DNA from: Desulfomicrobiaceae bacterium
GTDB taxonomy: Bacteria > Desulfobacterota > Desulfovibrionia > Desulfovibrionales > Desulfomicrobiaceae
Direction: 5' to 3'
Length of the DNA: 7,542 nucleotides
Assembly (NCBI GenBank): GCA_003530935.1
Contig: DPEO01000169.1
Coordinates: forward strand, 1 to 7,542
In this document: positions 1 through 6,300 of the stretch, piece after piece
Layout: each line of letters begins with the position of its first letter
How positions within the stretch are numbered: position 1 is the first letter of the stretch
Program-made: the position numbers and the translations under genes
Notes under the pieces: generated by a model
Told to the model about the DNA's origin: nothing
Databases searched by the model: none
The model's input: only the letters and a program-made list of their open reading frames with translations

Positions 1-62
1 CCTTGAAGGCAGTGGACGCGCCCTTTTGGGGCGCTTGAGGTATTGAGCCGGGGTGCCCTGTC

Positions 63-90
63 CTTGAACAATCGATTATTGTTCGTCAAG
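63..90. promoter_or_regulatory. AT-rich inverted repeat upstream of rsfS
   Basis: GAACAAT (66-72) and ATTGTTC (78-84) are perfect reverse complements around a 5-base spacer. Alternatively, CTTGA (63-67) and TCAAG (86-90) extend an ACAAT/ATTGT core to ten pairs with a 3-base bulge. The repeat lies about 60 bases before the rsfS start and is much richer in A/T than its surroundings. It could be an operator-like dyad or an mRNA hairpin. There is no U-run after it, so a classical terminator is unlikely, and no convincing -35/-10 pair was found next to it. The dyad is directly visible; any function is inference. Confidence 0.3.
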
Positions 91-139
91 GCGATTTGCC
101 CTTGTGCGAGGTTTGCAGTAGGCAGACGCCGTGAGATGC

Positions 140-145
140 AGGAGG
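140..145 (+). promoter_or_regulatory. Shine-Dalgarno that sets the rsfS start
   Basis: AGGAGG lies five bases before the GTG at 151. An in-frame ATG at 136 lies only four bases before this site, so the site cannot serve it, and no comparable site precedes that ATG. This favours the GTG start over the ATG at 136 and over any longer reading. Confidence 0.75.
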
Positions 146-150
146 AGCGT

Positions 151-489
151 GTGGAAAACAAAACACTGGAAATCGCTGCCTGGCTTGATGGGAAAAAAGG
201 TCAGGACATTGTGGCCATGGACGTGTCGGGCCACACGAGTCTTTGTGACGTCGTGATCCTCGTGACCGCCCTTTCCGCCCGCCACGCCCAGGCCATGGCC
301 GAGGACCTGGGGCTCTATTTCCGCCAGCACGGGTGGCCGGTGTTGGGTGTGGAAGGGATGGCCCTCGGCGAATGGGTGCTCCTCGATGGGGGCGACGTGG
401 TGGTGCATGTGTTCGTGGACGAGGTTCGCCAGCGCTACAATTTGGAGGGTATGTACGCGCAGGCGCCGCGCCTTTGGCCTCACTCTTAA
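151..489 (+). CDS. rsfS: Ribosomal silencing factor RsfS (iojap family)
   Basis: Predicted 112-residue cytosolic protein of the RsfS/iojap family. Members bind ribosomal protein L14 on the 50S subunit and block subunit joining, lowering translation when nutrients are short. Family signatures visible are the segment around D33-VVIL-V-T-A-L-S-A-R44-H45, the E74-W75-VLLD-GGDVVVHVF strand, and the late YNLEGMY motif. The length matches the usual 105-130 residues. The GTG at 151 is chosen because AGGAGG sits five bases upstream. Reading upstream in frame to 43 adds residues unlike the family. The gene converges on the csaA-like gene, and both stops lie within TTAA. In many bacteria rsfS follows nadD; the bases before it here are too few to tell. 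The family call is secure. Confidence 0.93.
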   Translation: MENKTLEIAAWLDGKKGQDIVAMDVSGHTSLCDVVILVTALSARHAQAMAEDLGLYFRQHGWPVLGVEGMALGEWVLLDGGDVVVHVFVDEVRQRYNLEGMYAQAPRLWPHS

Positions 490-824
490 AAGAGGCGCGC
501 CCCCACGGGGACGTCCTGCTCCGGGACCGCCAAGACCACGGCGCCGTCCTCCCGGGCGAACCCGGTGAGGAGGAATTCCGAGAGCACTGGGCCGATGCGT
601 TTGGGCGGCAGGTTGAGCACTCCGAGGATGAGTCGGCCGAGCAGCGCCTCTTTGGTGTAGAGCTCCGTCACCCGGGCGCTGGTGGTCTTGATGCCCCATG
701 GCGGGCCGAAGTCCGCGCGAATGCGGTAGGCGGGGATGCGGGCCTCGGGAAAGTCGAGGACTTCCACGATGCGGCCGACGCGCAGCTCCACGGCCTCGAA
801 ATCCTGCCACGAAATGGTCTCCAT
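486..824 (-). CDS. csaA: CsaA-like tRNA-binding-domain protein
   Basis: Predicted 112-residue cytosolic protein consisting of one EMAPII/TRBD-like OB fold, the length typical of CsaA. The N-terminal motif around residues 8-20 (DFEAVELRVGRIV) and the C-terminal pattern VVLAVPEQDVPVGARLF match the family. The middle segment with WGIKTTSARVTELY and LGVLNLPPKRIGPVLSEFL also fits. CsaA of Bacillus is described as a chaperone with tRNA-binding and secretion-related activity; whether this copy does either is inferred from family. GAGGAGGA at 835-828 lies just before the ATG at 824-822, fixing the start. The gene runs opposite to its neighbours and overlaps the rsfS stop by four bases. Its promoter should lie between 825 and about 920, but none is obvious. 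The stand-alone domain of a methionyl-tRNA synthetase-type protein is the alternative. Confidence 0.9.
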   Translation of the reverse strand: METISWQDFEAVELRVGRIVEVLDFPEARIPAYRIRADFGPPWGIKTTSARVTELYTKEALLGRLILGVLNLPPKRIGPVLSEFLLTGFAREDGAVVLAVPEQDVPVGARLF

Positions 825-923
825 GGGTCCTCCTCGTCGTGCGTGTTTGGGACACAAAACCTCTAGACGTTGGCATTCGTTGCGGGTATGGCCTCCTGCA
901 ATTTGTATGGCGGAAAATGGTTG

Positions 924-929
924 AGGAGG
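924..929 (+). promoter_or_regulatory. Shine-Dalgarno before the small membrane ORF
   Basis: AGGAGG lies five bases before the GTG at 935, the same site and spacing as used by rsfS in this window. It is the best single argument that the tiny reading frame after it is translated. It also lies inside an alternative ATG start at 917 in the same frame. Confidence 0.5.
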
Positions 930-934
930 CAACA

Positions 935-1033
935 GTGGTCAAAGACCTTGGCAAAAAGATCGTTCTGGGATTGGTGGCGGTTGCATGTTTGGTGGGGGTC
1001 CATGCGGCGCTGGTGGCGTCCGTGGTCGGCTGA
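935..1033 (+). CDS. Candidate small membrane peptide (32 residues)
   Basis: A GTG-initiated frame of 32 codons plus TGA, not recognised as any named family. Residues 3-8 are polar and basic (K3, K7, K8). Residues 9-32 are an almost unbroken hydrophobic run of V, L, A, G and I with a single Cys18 and His23, long enough for one membrane span. A positively charged start followed by a span predicts the N-terminus in the cytoplasm. The Cys18 context (LVAVAC) is only loosely lipobox-like. Support for a real gene: AGGAGG five bases upstream, and a strong terminator hairpin starting 29 bases after the stop. An in-frame ATG at 917 would give 38 residues but has a poor ribosome site. A small regulatory membrane protein or a type I toxin-like peptide are options. 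Codon bias alone cannot prove a gene this short. Confidence 0.45.
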   Translation: MVKDLGKKIVLGLVAVACLVGVHAALVASVVG

Positions 1034-1062
1034 TGGAGCAATCCCGAGAATTTGACGGACAT

Positions 1063-1104
1063 CACAAGGCCTTCGCGGTGCACGCGGAGGCCTTGTGGCA
1101 TTTT
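1063..1104 (+). terminator. Rho-independent terminator hairpin
   Basis: Bases 1063-1077 pair with 1083-1097 in a 15-bp stem containing one G-U pair (T1073 with G1087), around the 5-base loop GTGCA. The outer nine pairs (CACAAGGCC / GGCCTTGTG) are perfect. TTTT follows at 1101-1104 after a three-base gap, and further short T-rich runs come later. No T-run flanks the other side, so it should act on + strand transcripts. It closes the unit containing the small ORF and insulates it from the PilZ gene. The U-tract is short, so efficiency may be moderate. Confidence 0.7.
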
Positions 1105-1222
1105 CGGACTTTCTGTGATGGTTTTTGTTGAGATGCTTCTTGCCCATTGCCAAAGGCGGGGTTTTTGTGTCACGTGCGCGGTCGCTCAAGCATCGTGGTG
1201 ACCGCAACCGGGAGAGGAAACC
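1105..1222 (+). promoter_or_regulatory. Leader region before the PilZ-kinase operon
   Basis: This non-coding stretch must contain the promoter if the PilZ gene starts a new transcript, as the terminator before it implies. No consensus sigma-70 pair is visible. TTGCCA at 1148-1153 is a good -35 match but lacks a -10 at the right distance. No GG-N10-GC sigma-54 pattern was found. A poor hairpin (GCC 1149-1151 with GGC 1155-1157, flanked by CCC and GGG) precedes TTTTT at 1162-1166 and might be a weak second terminator. The call of a regulatory region comes from position, not from motifs. Confidence 0.35.
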
Positions 1223-1711
1223 ATGGCTCAGTCCACAAGTGAAGTCGTTGAATTGTACGTCTTCAAGAAAAAAGAGGTTGCCATCGTGTGTCCGAGCTGC
1301 GGGCTCGCCAAGACCGTGCCCGTAGAGCCGCTGCGCACCAAGGGGCATTGGGAGGTCAAGGCCAAATGTACCCGCTGCGCCCACGTCTTTCGGATCAGTC
1401 TTAATTTCCGCAAGTATTTTCGGAAGGCGGTGGCCTTGCAGGGGCAACTCCTGGACGCCGCGGCTGCCGACGCGCCGGTGGCTCGGGTGCTCGTGCGCGA
1501 CATCTCCATGGAGGGGGTCGGCCTGGAAGTGCAGGACGCCGAGCGCACCCTGAGCTCCGGGGAGACGTTGGTGCTCCAATTTCCTACGGCGGAGGGCGAA
1601 CAGATGCGCAAGGACGTGGAACTCAAATCCGTGCGCGGCGATCGCGTGGGCGCGCGCTTTGTGGACCGCCGGTTTGATCCCGCGGTATTTGCTTGGGTAT
1701 CGGCGAAATAG
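1223..1711 (+). CDS. PilZ-domain protein with N-terminal zinc ribbon
   Basis: Predicted 162-residue soluble protein. Residues 23-52 form a four-cysteine zinc ribbon: CPSC at 23-26 and CTRC at 49-52. A PilZ domain follows (about 61-155) with the two c-di-GMP-binding signatures, R63-x3-R67 (RKYFR) and D93-x-S95-x2-G98 (DISMEG). PilZ domains bind cyclic di-GMP and relay it to partner proteins or to motility and adhesion machinery. The zinc ribbon may support protein or nucleic-acid contacts, which is inference. An AGAGGA-type site (1213-1218) precedes the ATG at a normal distance. It is the first gene after the terminator and is followed nine bases later by the PstS-like gene. It is therefore likely the first gene of the signalling operon and a possible read-out of the WspR-type regulator at its end. 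Confidence 0.88.
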   Translation: MAQSTSEVVELYVFKKKEVAIVCPSCGLAKTVPVEPLRTKGHWEVKAKCTRCAHVFRISLNFRKYFRKAVALQGQLLDAAAADAPVARVLVRDISMEGVGLEVQDAERTLSSGETLVLQFPTAEGEQMRKDVELKSVRGDRVGARFVDRRFDPAVFAWVSAK

Positions 1712-1720
1712 GAACGATGT

Positions 1721-2899
1721 ATGGCGATAGACTTCGGACGAGTTCACAGACGTTGGATTCCGATGTTTTTCACGCTCGGGGCGCTGGTGCTCATCGCGGC
1801 AGCGGCGTTGGTGGCATGGCGGCCGGAACTGGTGATCGGCCGACAGGAGCCGCGCGTTCGTTCGGTGTTCATTTTTCCGCCTGCGGCGGCCCAGGCCGGG
1901 GCTGCCTGGCGGCTGACGGGCCAGTGGCGTTCTCCGGGCAAACAGGACGGCGAGGAAACCTTGTGGGCCGTGGAGTTCAAGCCCGTGCCCGACTGGGAAA
2001 CGCCCCCCCCGGTGCTCCTCTCCCAGGCAGAGCGCGGCGTGGATGTGCGCGGGGTATATCAGCCCGCCCCGTTCACTCGGGAACCCCCCATCAAGGTGGC
2101 GGGATCGGTGGTCTTGGCGGATGCGGCGGTGGAGTGGGCGCGCCTGGCGCTCGAGCGCTCCGGTGCCGGCGAGGTGCGGCGCCTGTCTGGTTTGACTCCG
2201 GACGCCACGGAAGTGGAAGGGGCGTTTTTCGCCTCGAAGGTCCGCCGGTCCATTGACGTGCGCGCTGTGGGCACGGAAGCGGGGATCACGGCCTTGATGA
2301 GCCGGGCCTGCATGATGGCGCTGAGCTCCCGGCCGCTTACCGTGACGGAGGAAGCCTCGGGGCTGCAAGCCCGTATGGTGGGCCGAGATGCCTTGGCCGT
2401 CGTGGTCGCTCCGGGAAATCCCGTGCGGACCCTGGATATGGATGCGCTGCGGGATATTTTCAGTGGGCGCATCCAGCGGTGGAGCGAGGTGGGCGGCCCG
2501 GATGCGCCCATCACGGTGGTCGCTTTGGAACCCAATTTCGGGACCCAACAGCTCTTCCAGGAATTGGTGTTGGGGTACCTGCCTCTCACGACGAAGGTCC
2601 GTTGGGCGCCATCGCCGGCAGCGGTGGATGCCCTGGTGGCGGACGATCCAGGCGCCATCGGGTACACCAGCTTGCCGCTCACGCAGCGCGCGGCGCTTGT
2701 GGCTGTCCGCACCGAGGCAGGCCAAGCCCCGGTCTTGCCTTCTCCGGTCTCGGTGCGGGATGGTTCGTATCCTTTGGTGCGGTCGCTCTTTGTGGCCTGG
2801 CGCAAAGACGCACCTCCGTCCCAATTGTTGGAGACCATATTTTCCAGTGAAGGCAAGCGCATTCTGGAGCGTTTTGGTTTTCTGGTATCACCGAGTTGA
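1721..2899 (+). CDS. Membrane-anchored PstS-like substrate-binding protein
   Basis: Predicted 392-residue protein. Residues 10-12 are R-R-W, followed by one hydrophobic span (about 13-33) and no clear signal-peptidase or lipobox site, so it is probably an N-terminally anchored periplasmic protein. About 85 residues of unrecognised sequence come next. From about residue 125 there is a phosphate-binding-protein-like fold (PBP superfamily 2): G128-S129, the SSRPL motif at 202-206, LRDIFSGRIQRWSEVGGPDAPI, and FGTQQLF where family members often have SGTR. The usual S and R of that motif are F273 and Q276, so ligand preference may have changed. No permease or ATPase gene is adjacent, while receiver and kinase genes follow, which suggests a sensory role. 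The start uses AGGA at 1710-1713, which overlaps the PilZ stop; the nearby ATG at 1717 is out of frame. Confidence 0.82.
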   Translation: MAIDFGRVHRRWIPMFFTLGALVLIAAAALVAWRPELVIGRQEPRVRSVFIFPPAAAQAGAAWRLTGQWRSPGKQDGEETLWAVEFKPVPDWETPPPVLLSQAERGVDVRGVYQPAPFTREPPIKVAGSVVLADAAVEWARLALERSGAGEVRRLSGLTPDATEVEGAFFASKVRRSIDVRAVGTEAGITALMSRACMMALSSRPLTVTEEASGLQARMVGRDALAVVVAPGNPVRTLDMDALRDIFSGRIQRWSEVGGPDAPITVVALEPNFGTQQLFQELVLGYLPLTTKVRWAPSPAAVDALVADDPGAIGYTSLPLTQRAALVAVRTEAGQAPVLPSPVSVRDGSYPLVRSLFVAWRKDAPPSQLLETIFSSEGKRILERFGFLVSPS

Positions 2900-2907
2900 T
2901 GGCGCAT

Positions 2908-2912
2908 GGGAG
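2908..2912 (+). promoter_or_regulatory. Shine-Dalgarno deciding the receiver start
   Basis: GGGAG lies eight bases before the ATG at 2921. The earlier in-frame ATG at 2906 would overlap this site and has no purine-rich site of its own, so the start at 2921 is preferred. Confidence 0.55.
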
Positions 2913-2920
2913 AAAATGGC

Positions 2921-3295
2921 ATGCAGAAGCGAATTTTGGTGATTGATGACGACAAGTTGATGTGCTTGGCGCTGGCCAAGATGCTTGCGGCGGAAGGATA
3001 TGAAGTGGAGCAGGCTGGCGATGGAGACGAAGGATTGCGTCTGTATCGCCAAAACCCCTTCGATGTGGTGGTCACGGACATGATCATGCCGGACAAGGAA
3101 GGCATTCAGATTATTCGAGAGCTGCGGAAATTGGATCCCAAAATCCGCATCATCGCCATGTCGGGTGGCGGCCGGGGCGGGGCCACGGATTATCTCAAGT
3201 GGGCCAAATTGATGGGGGCCAAGCGCTGCCTCAGCAAGCCTATCAAGCGTGAAGAATTGATCGAGGCGGTGGCGGAAGTGTTGGCTCTGCCCTAG
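2921..3295 (+). CDS. Single-domain CheY-like response regulator
   Basis: Predicted 124-residue stand-alone receiver with no output domain. All key residues are present: the acidic cluster D9-D10-D11, the phosphoacceptor D53 in VVVTDMIMPDKEG, the switch Ser81 in AMSGG, and the conserved K106-P107. The segment GGGRGGATDYLKWAKLMGAK after the switch serine matches a subgroup of receivers found beside hybrid kinases. It is cytosolic and expected to accept phosphate from, or return it to, an HPt domain. The kinase gene with three HPt domains begins 43 bases downstream, making it the obvious partner (inference). An ATG at 2906 would add five residues. It may act by protein-protein contact, like CheY or a phosphate sink, since it has no DNA-binding domain. 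Confidence 0.93.
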   Translation: MQKRILVIDDDKLMCLALAKMLAAEGYEVEQAGDGDEGLRLYRQNPFDVVVTDMIMPDKEGIQIIRELRKLDPKIRIIAMSGGGRGGATDYLKWAKLMGAKRCLSKPIKREELIEAVAEVLALP

Positions 3296-3338
3296 GGCAT
3301 TCTCCGGACAACCGGCAGCAGCGAAAGAGGACGAGGTC

Positions 3339-6300
3339 ATGGAACGAAGACGGGCTTTTTATAACCTGCTCCAATTCAAGATTCATTTGGGCATCCAGAT
3401 TATCCTGGTGGCGAGCTTTGTGGCCCTGGGGTACTTCATGTACCAGGCCCAGCTCGCATTCCTTTTGGGCGAGGTGCAGCGCCAAGGACAGGAGCAGGTG
3501 AACTTGGTAGCGCAGGCCAGCGTGCCGCCTTTGGAGCGCGGGGCGACATACCTCCTGGAGGAGGTTGCGGCTCGGGCGGAGTTTTCTCCTTCCGTGGCCT
3601 ACTGCTTGATTACGGATGCCAACGGCAATCCCGTCAACGATGGGGAAGTTCGTCCCGGCGTGACTCGTTTTGCCATGGCCAAGGCGATCCCTCCGCAAGA
3701 TGTGCTCGTCTTCACCCAGGACTTGACGCGTGGCGGAGTCACGTTGGGGCAGGTGCGTCTGGCCATGCGCGTCGACAAGGCGAAGGAAGAAGCCCAACGC
3801 ACCATCATCCAGCTCATTGCCGCCTTTGCGGTGGTGCTCGGCGTCATCGCGGTATTTTTGTATTTTTTCCTCAACCGTCTGCTCATCCAGCCTGTGGCCA
3901 ACTTGGCGGAGCTTACCGAGACCTTGGCCCGAGGCGAGTTCGTGACCTCCAACTTGGACCGTCGTTCGGACGAGCTCGGCGTTCTAGCCGAGGGCTTCAA
4001 CATCATGAGCCGCAACTTGCGCGAGCTCTACCGCGGATTGGAACAAAAAGTGGCCGAGCGTACCGAGGAGCTGGGCAAGGCCTTTCGGGAAGTGGAGGCC
4101 ATTTTCGAAAACTCCTTGGTGGGTATCGCCGTGATGACCCCGGATCACCGGGTGGTGCGGGCCAACACCCGTTTCGCCATGATCTTCGGCTATACCCAGG
4201 AAGAAATGCCATCCGTCGACCCGGTGCAACTGCATGTGTCCAACCGGGACTTCGACACCTTCGTGGAGAAGTTTTTCAGTCAGTTGCCGGAAGTGGAGAT
4301 CACGCAGCTGGAGTTCCAATTCCGCCGGAAAAACGGCGAGATCTTCTGGAGCCAGATCTCTGCCAAGGCGCTGGATGAAAGCGATCCGGACAAAGGCATC
4401 ATCGTGGTGCTCGAAGACATCACGGAGCGGAAAAAGGCCAGCGAGCTTTTGCGCCGTCATGCCGAGGAACTCCGCTTGGCCAAGGAAGAGGCCGACAAGG
4501 CCACCCGGACCAAGAGTGAGTTCTTGGCGCGTATGAGCCATGAGATCCGCACGCCCATGAACGCCATCTTGGGCATGGCGGAGATGCTCCAGGAAACGGG
4601 CCTGACGGAAGAGCAGGCGGAATACGTGCGCACGTTCAGCTCCGCCGGCGAGCTGCTTTTGGGCATTATCAACGACATCCTCGACTTCTCCAAGATCGAG
4701 GTGGGGCAGATCAAACTGGAGACCGTGCCCTTCGATTTGCAGGAGTTGGTGGAAGATATCCATAAGCTGTTCGTATACCGGGCCGAGGAGAAAGGGCTGG
4801 CGCTGTCGTGCACCCTGTCGCCGGGCCTGGCGACGCGGTATCAGGGCGACCCGTTCCGTATCCGCCAGATTCTCATCAACCTGGTGGGCAATGCCATCAA
4901 GTTCACCCACCAGGGCAGTGTCCGCCTGACCGTGGAGGACGCCGTGGGCGAGGACGGCTCCCCGTGCTGCCTCTTCAAAGTCCAGGATACGGGTATCGGC
5001 ATCCGCAAGGACAAGATCGCGACGATCTTCGAGAGTTTTGCCCAGGCCGACACCTCCACCACCCGGGAGTTCGGCGGCACCGGTCTCGGTCTCGCCATTT
5101 CCAAGAAATTGGCCGAGCTCATGGGCGGCGATATCTGGCTGGAGAGCGAGGTAGGCCGCGGGACGACGTTCTTCGTTCTCTTGCCCCTCAAGCCGGACTT
5201 CAGCGTTGCCGCGCAGGAGCGCCGCAGCCAGGTGCCTTCCGATCTGCGGCTCCTGGTGGTGGAAGACCGGCCGCAGGCCCATGACAGTATCGCTGCCCTG
5301 GTGCGCTCGTGGGGGCTGACGCCGCAGGTGGCGTCGCACCCTGCGGACGCGGTCAACGTTGTGCGTTTGGGCGGGGTGGACATGGTGGTCGTGGACAGCC
5401 AGGTGGACGGAGACCCGGGCTTTGACGTGGTGCAGCTTTTGCTCGGCCAGGACGTAGAAGCCCCGCCCATGGTCTTGCTGGTGGACTCTCCGCAGGCCTT
5501 GGGTGAGCTCCCGAGCCCTTCGGACGTGGGGCCGCTGGCGTACATGTTGCGTCGGGAGCGCACCGCCCGGCTCCAAGACGTGCTCTTGGATCTGGCCTCC
5601 CAGCAGAAGCACCGCCGCCTGACCTCGGCGCGCCAGCAGTGGAAGGTGCTGCTCGTGGACGATGTGGAGGCCAACCGCAAGGTGGTGGAACTCTTCCTGA
5701 AGAACACCAATGTGGTGCTCACCCACGCGGAAAACGGTCAGGTGGCGGTGGACCGCTTCATGGCCGAACCCTTCGATCTCGTGCTCATGGACATGGAAAT
5801 GCCGGTCATGGATGGTCTGGAGGCCACCCGGCGCATCCGTCTCTGGGAGCAGGAAAAGCGGGAGTACTCCACGCCCATCGTGGCCCTGACGGCCCATGCC
5901 TTCCAGGAGCACCGCCAGCAGTGTTTGGCGGCGGGGTGTACGGACTTTTTGGCCAAGCCGCTCAAGAAGCAGGACTTGCTCGACATGATCGAGCGCTACG
6001 CGGGCGTGCGGGAGTCGCTGCGGCCAGGGGCCCCGGCGGCAAGCCAGGCGCCGCTTCCGGAAAGCGCCGACGAGGACTCCTCGCCGGTACAGATCGATCC
6101 GGAGCTGGCGGACCTCCGTCCCATGTTTTTGCGCACCGTGCGGGACTTCCAGCGTCAGATCAAGGAAGCCCTCGATGTGGAGGACTTTCTCACCGTGCAG
6201 CGGTGCGGCCATAGCCTCAAGGGCCTGGGCGCCACGTACGGTGTGGACCCGGTGAGCCAGATGGGGCGCAGCCTGGAGCTCGCCGGGCAAAACAAGCAGA

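Noticed and set aside
18..34. Hairpin of six G/C pairs (GCGCCC / GGGCGC) around TTTTG.
   Set aside because: No T-run follows it, and it may lie within the end of an upstream gene, so a terminator call is not supported.
2..46. Possible tail of an upstream gene: two frames end here, one at TGA 44-46 and one at TGA 36-38.
   Set aside because: Only 11-14 codons are visible, neither tail matches a family I recognise (nadD or proA would be the expected neighbours), and the two frames cannot be told apart.
483..494. CTCTT-AA-AAGAG symmetry at the rsfS/csaA junction as a bidirectional terminator.
   Set aside because: The stem is only four or five weak pairs with almost no loop and no adjoining T-run.
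880..908. TTGCGG and TTGTAT at 17-base spacing as a promoter for the small ORF.
   Set aside because: Both boxes match the consensus poorly, so I could not separate this from chance.
1140..1176. Sigma-70-like boxes before the PilZ gene (TTGCCC 1140-1145 with TTTTGT 1163-1168; TTGCCA 1148-1153).
   Set aside because: The first pair has a -10 matching only three of six bases, and the second has no -10 at the right distance.
863..2824. Long open frame on the - strand across the PilZ and PstS-like genes.
   Set aside because: Its composition is Arg/His/Pro-rich with no recognisable domain, and it lies opposite well-supported genes. It is a shadow frame of GC-rich DNA.
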